The notes under the pieces were generated by a model that worked only from the letters and a program-made list of their open reading frames with translations, was not told where the DNA came from and made no database searches. A stretch of DNA of 8,545 bases. It comes from Actinomycetes bacterium. GTDB lineage: Bacteria; Actinomycetota; Coriobacteriia; Coriobacteriales; Coriobacteriaceae. Shown one piece after another: positions 1 to 6,782 of this stretch. The translations under genes and the position numbers were made by a program. How positions within the stretch are numbered: position 1 is the first letter of the stretch; each line of letters opens with the position of its first letter. Where the stretch lies: positions 1-8,545 of the forward strand of contig JAEZNV010000149.1 in assembly GCA_023441725.1 (NCBI GenBank), in the 5' to 3' direction.

Positions 1-1140
1 CGCCAGGAGCTCACCGAGTACGGCATCATCCCCGAGGAGTGGGGCGGACAGAACATGTTCGTCAACATCTCGGCCAAGCAGAAGATCGGTATCGACGACC
101 TGCTCGAGACCGTGCTGCTCCAGGCCGACGTGCTCGAGCTCAAGGCCAACCCCGATACGTTCGCATCGGGCAACGTCCTCGAGGCTAAGCTCGACAAGGG
201 CCGCGGCTCGGTTGCCACCGTGCTCGTGACCCGCGGTACCCTGCGCGTGGGCGACACGCTGGTCGCCGGCCTCACCTATGGCCGCGTCCGTGCCATGCTC
301 GACCCCAAGGGCAACGCCGTCACCGAGGCCGGTCCCTCCGACGCCGTCGAGATCTTGGGCCTGCAGTCCGTCCCCAACGCCGGCGACGAGTTCCGCGTAT
401 TCGAGGACGAGCGCGAGGCACGTGCGCTGGCCGACGAGCGTTCGCTCAAGGCCCGTATCGAGGAGCAGAGCCGCGTGAAGCACGTGACGCTCGAGAACCT
501 CTTCGAGACCATCGCCGACGCCGAGGTCAAGGAGCTCAACCTGATCATCAAGGCCGACGTCCAGGGTTCCATCGAGGCCCTTCAGGACTCCCTCGACAAG
601 ATGGATCAGTCCGAGGTGCGCATCAACACGATCCACTCCGCCGTTGGTGCCATCAACGAGACCGACGTGGTCCTGGCCGACGCCTCCAACGCCATCATCA
701 TCGGCTTTGGCGTCCGTCCCGACGGCAAGGCCCGCTCCGCCGCCGAGCGCGAGGGCGTCGAGATCCGTTGCTACGACGTCATCTACAAGTGCCTCGAGGA
801 CCTCGATGCTGCCCGCATCGGCATGCTCAAGCCCACCGAGGTCGAGGTCTCCACGGGTACTGCGACCGTTCTGGACACCTTCAAGGTGCCCAAGGTCGGT
901 ATCGCCGCCGGTGTCCGCGTCGAAGAGGGCGAGATTGCCGCGACCGATTCCGTACGCCTGGTGCGCGACGGTATCGTGGTTTTCAACGGCAAGATCGCCT
1001 CGATGCGCCACTACAAGGACGAGGCTAAGAGCCTCAAGAGCGGCTCCGAGGGCGGTATTGGCCTGGAGAACTTCCAGGACATCAAGCCTGGCGACACCAT
1101 TGAGGGCTACCGCATCGACCAGGTTGCCCGTACCGAGTAG
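1..1140 (+). CDS. infB: Translation initiation factor IF2, C-terminal part (5' end outside window)
   Basis: IF2 is the GTPase that brings formyl-Met-tRNA to the 30S subunit and promotes 50S joining. The frame is open from base 1, and 379 residues lie in the window; the first ATG (55) is an internal Met, not the start. Visible in order are the end of the G domain with the SAK (G5) motif at window residues 24-26, preceded by the typical EEWGG sequence; the domain II beta-barrel (about residues 45-140, with DKGRGSVATVLV); a helical stretch rich in Arg and Glu; IF2 domain 3 (about 175-275, with KADVQGSIEAL and IIIGFGVRP); and the final domain IV that binds fMet-tRNA (about 280-375, with SMRHYKDEAKSL). 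Everything expected at the C-terminus is present and intact. It ends in TAG, 11 bp before rbfA, the classic infB-rbfA pair. Identification is very secure; the N-terminal length cannot be judged. Confidence 0.98.
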   Translation, partial: RQELTEYGIIPEEWGGQNMFVNISAKQKIGIDDLLETVLLQADVLELKANPDTFASGNVLEAKLDKGRGSVATVLVTRGTLRVGDTLVAGLTYGRVRAMLDPKGNAVTEAGPSDAVEILGLQSVPNAGDEFRVFEDEREARALADERSLKARIEEQSRVKHVTLENLFETIADAEVKELNLIIKADVQGSIEALQDSLDKMDQSEVRINTIHSAVGAINETDVVLADASNAIIIGFGVRPDGKARSAAEREGVEIRCYDVIYKCLEDLDAARIGMLKPTEVEVSTGTATVLDTFKVPKVGIAAGVRVEEGEIAATDSVRLVRDGIVVFNGKIASMRHYKDEAKSLKSGSEGGIGLENFQDIKPGDTIEGYRIDQVARTE

Positions 1141-1151
1141 GGGGTAGCGCT

Positions 1152-1562
1152 ATGAAGCAAACGCAGGCAACCCGCCGTCTGGGCGAGCAGCTTCGCGAGA
1201 AGCTCGGTTATATCCTGCTCTTTGAGGTTTCCGATCCGCGTCTCGACCTGGTCACCCTGACCGCGGTCGAGGTCGCGGTGGACCGTTCGTTCGCGCGCGT
1301 GTACGTGTCGTGCGACGCGAGCCGCTACGAGGAGGTCATGGAGGCGCTTGCCAGCGCCAAGGGCCGCATCCGTAGCCTGTTGGCCCGCTCGCTCGATTGG
1401 CGCGTCACGCCCGAGCTCGATTTTCGCATCGATCGCTCGACCGATGAGGCCGAGCGCATCACGCGTGCGCTGGAAAACGTTCCCGCCACGCTTGCGATCG
1501 AAAAGGACGAGGACGGCTATCCAATAGCGGATGCCGCCCAGGAGGCAGCTTTAGATGAGTAA
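1152..1562 (+). CDS. rbfA: Ribosome-binding factor A
   Basis: RbfA is a small KH-like protein that binds the free 30S subunit near helix 1 of 16S rRNA and helps its late maturation and cold adaptation. The 136-residue product has the usual length. The family pattern is visible: a basic N-terminal helix, SDPRLDLVTLTAVEV at 27-41, an ARVYVS strand at 48-53, and the conserved KGRIRSLLAR...R-TPELDF-D block at 70-94. The tail after residue 115 is acidic and variable, as is common. The ATG is preceded by a purine-rich AGGGGG at 1139-1144 that begins in the infB stop codon, with a 7-nt spacing, so translation is probably coupled to infB. Its last 8 bases overlap the next gene. Confidence 0.95.
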   Translation: MKQTQATRRLGEQLREKLGYILLFEVSDPRLDLVTLTAVEVAVDRSFARVYVSCDASRYEEVMEALASAKGRIRSLLARSLDWRVTPELDFRIDRSTDEAERITRALENVPATLAIEKDEDGYPIADAAQEAALDE

Positions 1563-2598
1563 TTCCGCCGACCTCGCATCGTGCGAGTCTGCAGATATTC
1601 AGCGACGCATCCTCGAGCTCATCGAGGGTGCGTCCTCCATTGCGATTTCGGGACATACGTCTCCCGATGGTGACGCCCTGGGCTCCGTGCTGGGTCTGGG
1701 CTTATCGCTTATGAAGTTTTTCCCCAACAAGGACATTGCCCTGCTGCTGGCAGACGATGACCCGGTTCCGCGCATCTACCGCTTTATGGAGGGCGCCGAC
1801 CGTCTGGTGCCGGCATCTGCGTATACCGGCAATCCGGATCTGTTCATCTCGGTGGACGTGCCGGTCGTCGAGCGTCTGAACAACTCCGCCGAGGTGCTCC
1901 GCCGCTCGTCGCATGTGGTGTGCTTCGATCACCATCCGGCGCGCGAGGAATTTGCCGAGCTGAGCCTGAGGTGCGTCGGCGCCGCGGCCTGCGCCATGAT
2001 CATCGACCGCTTTTTGGACAATTGCGGCATTGTGGCTCGCAACGGTGTCGCGACCTGCCTGCTGTGCGGCCTGGTGACCGATACCGGTCGTTTTCAGTAC
2101 CAAAACGCCGATGCTGCTGCGTTCCATGCCGCCTCGCGCCTGGTCGCGCACGGTGCCGATCCGGCGCGCGTCGCGCTCGAGGTCTACCAGAGCATGCGCG
2201 TAGAGTTCTTGCATCTCAAGTCCATCGTTATGGGTCGTATCAAGACCGTGGCGCACGGTCGCGTGGCATATAGTTATGCGTACCAGAGCGACCTCGAGGC
2301 CTGCGGCGTCACTTCGGATGAGTGCGACGGTCTGGTCGATGTGGTGCGTTCAGTGATGGGCGTTGAGGTCTGCCTGTTCCTAAAGGGCATCGAGGGCGAT
2401 ACCAAGGTGCGCGGCAACCTGCGCTCCAAGGGTGACCTCGATGTGTCCGAGATCGCTGCCAACTTTGGCGGTGGCGGGCATCATGCCGCCGCCGGCTTTT
2501 CCAACAACGGAACGATTCGCGAGACGCTCGCCGTGGCACTTCCCATGCTGGCCGAGCTGGTGGGGGAGGATCCCGCTTCGGTGACCGTCGAGCTCTAA
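1555..2598 (+). CDS. nrnA: DHH/DHHA1 phosphoesterase, NrnA-type oligoribonuclease / pAp phosphatase
   Basis: Members of this family degrade 2-5 nt RNA fragments and dephosphorylate 3'-phosphoadenosine 5'-phosphate in the cytoplasm, using Mn2+. The 347-residue protein matches the family length. The metal-binding motifs of the DHH domain are all present: H34, D38 and D40 in GHTSPDGDALGS, D101 in the ISVDVP strand, the DHHP motif at 125-128, and D176 in VTDTG. The C-terminal DHHA1 domain ends with the substrate-binding GGGGHHAAAGF at 305-315. It sits between rbfA and truB, the position this gene holds in many Gram-positive genomes. The ATG overlaps the rbfA stop (ATGAGTAA) by 8 bp, and an AGGAGG Shine-Dalgarno at 1540-1545, inside rbfA, fixes the start. 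Family membership is certain. The exact substrate preference (nano-RNA, pAp or cyclic dinucleotide product such as pApA) is inferred from the family. Confidence 0.88.
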   Translation: MSNSADLASCESADIQRRILELIEGASSIAISGHTSPDGDALGSVLGLGLSLMKFFPNKDIALLLADDDPVPRIYRFMEGADRLVPASAYTGNPDLFISVDVPVVERLNNSAEVLRRSSHVVCFDHHPAREEFAELSLRCVGAAACAMIIDRFLDNCGIVARNGVATCLLCGLVTDTGRFQYQNADAAAFHAASRLVAHGADPARVALEVYQSMRVEFLHLKSIVMGRIKTVAHGRVAYSYAYQSDLEACGVTSDECDGLVDVVRSVMGVEVCLFLKGIEGDTKVRGNLRSKGDLDVSEIAANFGGGGHHAAAGFSNNGTIRETLAVALPMLAELVGEDPASVTVEL

Positions 2599-2613
2599 CT
2601 TTTTGGATGGTAC

Positions 2614-3546
2614 ATGGCTCGTCGTACGCCTTCTCAAATGAATATGCTGCTCGCCGTCGATAAGCCGGTGGGCTGCACGTCCCACGACGTGGTATCGCAG
2701 TGCCGACGCGCTCTCCATGAGCGACGCATCGGCCATGCCGGTACGCTCGACCCCATGGCCTCGGGTGTCATGGTGGTGGGCGTGGGCCAGGCGACCCGTC
2801 TGCTGGGCATGCTAACTCTCGATACCAAAAGTTATGTCGCCGACATTTCGTTTGGCGTCGAGACCAACACCGATGACGCGGAGGGCGAGGCCGTTCGCAC
2901 GGTGCCCGTTGCCCCCGAGCTGCACGATTTCGCTTACGCCCGTGAGCAGCTGGCCGCTATGCTTGGCCCGCAGTTGCAGGTGCCGCCAGCTTTTTCGGCC
3001 ATCTCGGTCAATGGCGTTCGCGCCTATAAGAGTGCTCGCGAGGGCAATGCGGTTGAGTTGCCCCCGCGCCCCGTCGAGGTCTATGCCGCCGACCTGATCG
3101 CCGTGGGCGGCGAGGGCGATACGTGCGTCTGGACCGTGGCGTTTTCGGTAAGCAAAGGCACCTACATTCGCGCGCTCGCTCGCGATCTGGGTCGTGCCTG
3201 CGATAGCGCTGCACATATTTCCGCGCTGCGCCGTACGGCCTCCGGCGTGGTTTCCATTGGCGCCTGTCATGCGGTAGAGGAGCTCTCTGCCGAGACCGCT
3301 GCCGGTTTCGCTCTGGATCCCATCGCCGCCCTAGGTGCCACGCGTGTCGATTTGCCGGGTAATCTTGCAGACGACCTGCTTTGTGGCCGCCGCGTTCCCG
3401 TTGAACGTGCGCTTGCGGACTTCGATACGGCGAAGGCGCCGTTCGCGCTCGTGCTCGATGGGGGATTGAAGGCGCTTGCTCGTATCGAGGGCGGCCGCTT
3501 TGTTATGGAGCACGTCTTTCCGCAGGCGATCGGCGGTGTTCGATGA
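2614..3546 (+). CDS. truB: tRNA pseudouridine(55) synthase TruB
   Basis: TruB isomerises U55 in the T-loop of nearly all elongator tRNAs. The 310-residue protein has the full family pattern: LLAVDKPVGCTSHDVV at 12-27, the catalytic Asp46 within GHAGTLDP (40-47), the KSY motif at 72-74, PPAFSAISVNGVRAY at 124-138, SKGTYIRALARDLG at 180-193, and LRRTASG at 205-211. A small C-terminal PUA-like segment follows (about 245-308). The chosen ATG follows GGATGG (2605-2610) at a short 3-nt spacing. In-frame ATGs at residues 9 and 11 would give the more usual TruB N-terminus, but they lack a better ribosome-binding site, so the start is only moderately sure. The gap to nrnA is 15 bp; the stop overlaps ribF. 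Confidence 0.96.
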   Translation: MARRTPSQMNMLLAVDKPVGCTSHDVVSQCRRALHERRIGHAGTLDPMASGVMVVGVGQATRLLGMLTLDTKSYVADISFGVETNTDDAEGEAVRTVPVAPELHDFAYAREQLAAMLGPQLQVPPAFSAISVNGVRAYKSAREGNAVELPPRPVEVYAADLIAVGGEGDTCVWTVAFSVSKGTYIRALARDLGRACDSAAHISALRRTASGVVSIGACHAVEELSAETAAGFALDPIAALGATRVDLPGNLADDLLCGRRVPVERALADFDTAKAPFALVLDGGLKALARIEGGRFVMEHVFPQAIGGVR

Positions 3547-4550
3547 TGCTGGCGCCCCGCGAGCTCGCGCGTATCTTTTTCGCGGGTGAGTTGGATGAGG
3601 CCCGTATCGTTTCTGCCGATGCATTTGATGGGTGCGAGTTCTTGGGTGCCGCGTCGATCGCCATTGGCGTGTTTGATGGCGTGCATCGTGGGCACCAAGA
3701 GCTGATCGAAGCGGTTATTCGAGATGCACATGATCACGGCAGCAAAGCGGTCGTGGTCACCTTCGATCCTGATCCGGACGTCGTGGTGAGTCCGTCGCCC
3801 GCCCAAAAATTGATGACGACGGCCGACCGCCTGCATGCCCTGGCTCAAACTGGGGTCGATGCGGTGGTGGCCGTCCCCTTTACGTCCGCCGTGGCGGCAC
3901 TCGACCATGTCGGGTTTCTGGCGCTGTTGTCGCGCGTTGTCGACATTCGCTCCATTCGTGTAGGCAGCGACTTTAGGCTCGGCCGCGGCGGCGCTTCGGG
4001 CGTTGCCGAGATGCGCGCCTGGGGCACTGAGCGTGGGGTTGACGTTTACGGTCACGACCTGCTCTGCGTTAACGGGCAGACCATCTGCGCCACGCGCATC
4101 CGCCATGAGCTGGGTCAGGGTCATGTGGAGCTGGCCGCAGAGCTTCTCGGCCGTCCCTATATGCTGCGCGGCGTTGTGGCGGCTGGCCGTCACGAGGGCT
4201 CCGACATGGGCTTTCCCACGGCAAACATCCAGGTGCTCGACGGCATCCAAGTGCCTGCCGATGGCGTCTATGAGGGTCTGGTGCTGGTCGACGATACCGT
4301 ATGGCCTGCTGCCGTTAACGTCGGCCTGCCGCCGACCTATGCCGATGATGCCGCCTCGGCGCATCTCGAGGCCAACTTGATCGGCTATGCGGGCGACCTG
4401 TATGGCGCTTCCGTGTCGCTGGCGTTTACGCGCTGGCTGCGTCCGTCTCGCGTGTTCGATTCCCTGGACGAGCTTATCGCGACCGTCGAGGGTAATATCG
4501 ACGATATCCGTCATAACTTGGGTGAGCAGGGGGTGAGTATCCGTGATTAG
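3543..4550 (+). CDS. ribF: Bifunctional riboflavin kinase / FAD synthetase
   Basis: RibF phosphorylates riboflavin to FMN and adenylates FMN to FAD. The 335-residue protein has the two expected domains. The N-terminal nucleotidyltransferase has GVFDGVHRGHQ at 42-52 (HxGH-type nucleotide site) and GSDFRLGRGGASGV at 141-154. The linker motif normally read as SSTxIR is ATRIR here (183-187), preceded by Cys. The C-terminal flavokinase has GRPYMLRGVVAAG at 203-215, GFPTANI at 223-229, GVYEG at 241-245, VNVGLPPT at 258-265, a probable catalytic Glu276, and the DLYG and WLRPSRVFDSLDEL tail. It is slightly longer than usual because about 37 residues precede the GVFDG motif. The ATG overlaps the truB stop by 4 bp (ATGA), a second ATG follows at once, and no good Shine-Dalgarno is visible. 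Termination-reinitiation is therefore likely. Its 3' end overlaps dnaG by 8 bp. Confidence 0.95.
   Translation: MMLAPRELARIFFAGELDEARIVSADAFDGCEFLGAASIAIGVFDGVHRGHQELIEAVIRDAHDHGSKAVVVTFDPDPDVVVSPSPAQKLMTTADRLHALAQTGVDAVVAVPFTSAVAALDHVGFLALLSRVVDIRSIRVGSDFRLGRGGASGVAEMRAWGTERGVDVYGHDLLCVNGQTICATRIRHELGQGHVELAAELLGRPYMLRGVVAAGRHEGSDMGFPTANIQVLDGIQVPADGVYEGLVLVDDTVWPAAVNVGLPPTYADDAASAHLEANLIGYAGDLYGASVSLAFTRWLRPSRVFDSLDELIATVEGNIDDIRHNLGEQGVSIRD
4528..4536 (+). promoter_or_regulatory. Strong Shine-Dalgarno of dnaG inside the end of ribF
   Basis: The 9 bases AGGGGGTGA differ from the extended consensus AGGAGGTGA at one position, and that position can still pair as G-U. They lie about 9 nt (from the G-run end) before the GTG start of dnaG. 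This site decides the GTG start and shows that dnaG can load its own ribosomes despite overlapping ribF. Confidence 0.75.
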
Positions 4551-6672
4551 CGATGAGGAAAAAGATCAGGTACGCGCGGCGTCGGACCTGGTTGCCATCG
4601 TGCAGGAAACGGTTGAGCTCAAGCCCCGCGGCCATGAGTTTTGGGGCTGCTGCCCGTTTCATGGCGAAAAGACCCCATCGTTTCACATTATCCCTGCTAC
4701 GCAGGTGTGGCACTGTTTTGGCTGCGGCGAGGGCGGCGACGTCTTTACCTATATCATGAAGCGCGAGAACCTGAGTTTTCCCGAGTCGATCCGCTATTTG
4801 GCCGACCGTGCGGGCATTGAACTGCACGATACCGGTGCGCAGCGCGATCGAGGCACCAAGCGTGCCCGCATCTATGACCTGTGCGCTGAGACGGCTCAGT
4901 TCTACCACACCATGCTTATGCGCGGTAAGGACAGCCGTCCGCGCGAGTACTTTGCCAGCCGCGGTATGGGTGGCGATGTCTGTCGACGCTACTGCCTGGG
5001 TTTTGCGCCGGGTCGCAACGCGCTGGTTTCGCACCTGTCTCAGGCGGGCTTTACCCCGCAGGAGATGATCGACGCCAACGTGGCCGTGAGCCGCGGGCGC
5101 GGACAGCTCGCGGACCGCTTTTACGACCGTGTGATGTTTCCCATCTTTGATGAGCAGGGTCACAATATCGCCTTTGGCGGGCGCATCATGGGCGATGGTC
5201 AGCCCAAGTACCTCAACACCGCCGAGACGAGCGTGTTTCATAAAAAGCGAAACCTCTACGGCTTTAACTGGGCCAAGGAGTTTATCGTTGCGCAGGATAC
5301 CGCCATCGTGGTGGAGGGGTATACCGACTGCATCGCCTGCTGGGAGGCAGGGATCAAAAACGTCGTCGCCACGCTGGGCACGGCGCTGACGGAACACCAC
5401 GTTAAGACACTCACCCGCTTTGCCAAGCGCATTGTATATATGTTCGATGGCGACGCCGCCGGTCAAAAGGCCGCGCGCCGCGCGATTCAGTTTATCGAGC
5501 AGGATTCGATGGACCTGCGCTGCGTGGTGCTGCCTGACGGCAACGACCCCATGGAGTTCATCACGGCGCATGGTGGCGAGGCACTGCAGGCGCGCATTGA
5601 CGCGGCCGAGCCCCTCATGGACTTTGTCTATCGTTCGCTGCAGGAGTCGAGCGACATTACCACGCCGGGCGGTCGCGCCAAAGCGCTCGAGGATGCGCTG
5701 ACGCTCATCTATCCGCTGCGCGACAGCTATATGATCGACACGTACTTTATTCAGATTGCCGACCTGTTGGGTTTGGACCTGGAGACCGTGCGCGCGAGTT
5801 CGGGCCGTGTGTTTCGCGATGTCGCTAAGCGCGAGGATGCGGAGCGCCGTCGTGAGCAGAACTACGAGCGTCAACGCGCGCAAGCTGAGCGCGCGGGCGG
5901 TTCGCAGGGACGAAGCTCGGGCGGCGGTGCGGCTGGTGCGCGCAGTGCCGGTCGCGGTGCCTGGGCTGCGGGTGCGACGCCGCCGGTGTCCGCACCGGTC
6001 GAGGAGGACCCGTACGACTATGTTCCGCTTGATGCCTATGGGGCCGCGCCGGTGGAGGTCGACGAGGATCTGCCGCCAATCGATGTACCGGCGGGGATGG
6101 AAAGCGCTGCGCCCGTTGCCGATAGTTCAAGCGCGGCGGCAGCTCCGTCGATGCCGATTGTTTTGACCGATCTGGAGCGGAAATCCCTGGCGGGGGAGCG
6201 CGAGCTGCTGACGATGCTCACGAGCTACCCCGATCTGTTCCGCACGTATGCCGATCGCATTTGTTCTATCGAGTGGGTCGACCCACGTCATGAGTCCATT
6301 GCGTGGGCCGTGCTGGCAACGCCGCCGGGAACCGATCCTGTGGCATGCATGGATGCGGCGCGCGCGGTGTGTCCTGAGGCGGCGTCGCTTGTCAGCGCCG
6401 GGCGCATCTCGGCAACGAGTAAGCACCCGACCGAGACGAACATCGTCTTTATGCTCGATACGCTCGAGCTCTACACCATCAAACGTCGCATGCGAGCCGC
6501 GCAGGCCAAGTTGCGTCAGGACCGTTCTCTCGACGATGAGGCGCGTCGCGTGCTGACGATGCAGGCGGTACAAGATTCACAGCGCCAGCGCGAGCTCCAA
6601 AAGTCGATTGGTGGCGTGGCCGACCCGTTCCGTTTGATCGGTTTGGAGACCGCAGGTACCGATCAGGCCTAG
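4543..6672 (+). CDS. dnaG: DNA primase DnaG
   Basis: DnaG makes the RNA primers for replication at the fork, in partnership with the DnaB helicase. The 709-residue protein reads in order: a CHC2 zinc-binding domain with C37, H40, C58 and C61 (CPFH...CFGC); the N-terminal part of the RNA polymerase domain, with RVMFPIFD and FGGRI at about 196-214; the TOPRIM fold with E258 in VVEGYTD and the DGD acidic pair at 302-304; then LPDGNDPMEF at 330-339; and a C-terminal helicase-interaction domain from about 541. It is longer than the usual 580-640 residues because of a 110-residue Ala/Gly/Pro/acidic linker at 431-540. The start is GTG with a strong Shine-Dalgarno in ribF, overlapping that gene by 8 bp. 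All catalytic residues are present, so it should be the functional primase. Placement before rpoD is the standard macromolecular synthesis order. Confidence 0.97.
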   Translation: MISDEEKDQVRAASDLVAIVQETVELKPRGHEFWGCCPFHGEKTPSFHIIPATQVWHCFGCGEGGDVFTYIMKRENLSFPESIRYLADRAGIELHDTGAQRDRGTKRARIYDLCAETAQFYHTMLMRGKDSRPREYFASRGMGGDVCRRYCLGFAPGRNALVSHLSQAGFTPQEMIDANVAVSRGRGQLADRFYDRVMFPIFDEQGHNIAFGGRIMGDGQPKYLNTAETSVFHKKRNLYGFNWAKEFIVAQDTAIVVEGYTDCIACWEAGIKNVVATLGTALTEHHVKTLTRFAKRIVYMFDGDAAGQKAARRAIQFIEQDSMDLRCVVLPDGNDPMEFITAHGGEALQARIDAAEPLMDFVYRSLQESSDITTPGGRAKALEDALTLIYPLRDSYMIDTYFIQIADLLGLDLETVRASSGRVFRDVAKREDAERRREQNYERQRAQAERAGGSQGRSSGGGAAGARSAGRGAWAAGATPPVSAPVEEDPYDYVPLDAYGAAPVEVDEDLPPIDVPAGMESAAPVADSSSAAAAPSMPIVLTDLERKSLAGERELLTMLTSYPDLFRTYADRICSIEWVDPRHESIAWAVLATPPGTDPVACMDAARAVCPEAASLVSAGRISATSKHPTETNIVFMLDTLELYTIKRRMRAAQAKLRQDRSLDDEARRVLTMQAVQDSQRQRELQKSIGGVADPFRLIGLETAGTDQA

Positions 6673-6782
6673 ATGTTGTGGTCAACCAGCGTATTCTCGC
6701 CTATATCCTGTCTTTATTTTGGGTATAGACGTTCATGTGTGTGCTAAAGTATTGAGTCCTGTGGACTACGAAGGGAGAATCT
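6673..6782 (+). promoter_or_regulatory. dnaG-rpoD intergenic region, possible rpoD promoter
   Basis: This 110-bp gap is the only sizeable break in the gene series, and it is visibly richer in A and T than the flanking genes. No terminator hairpin is seen after dnaG, so read-through is likely. The best promoter-like sequences are an extended -10, TGCTAAAGT at 6742-6750, without a good -35, and a weak pair TGGTCA (6679-6684) and TATATC (6702-6707) with 17-bp spacing. Primary sigma genes often have their own promoters, but neither match here is strong. Confidence 0.35.
6771..6777 (+). promoter_or_regulatory. Shine-Dalgarno of rpoD
   Basis: AAGGGAG lies 5 nt before the GTG at 6783. It supports this GTG rather than the in-frame ATG at 6840, which would remove part of the region 1.1-like domain. 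Confidence 0.7.

Noticed and set aside
3267..4514. Minus-strand open frame of 415 codons opposite truB and ribF
   Set aside because: It spans parts of two well-supported plus-strand genes, has no recognised motif, and fits the same codon-bias effect.
4474..5883. Minus-strand open frame of 469 codons opposite dnaG
   Set aside because: It lies opposite a fully conserved primase, shows no recognisable domain, and is explained by high-GC codon bias leaving the antisense frame open.
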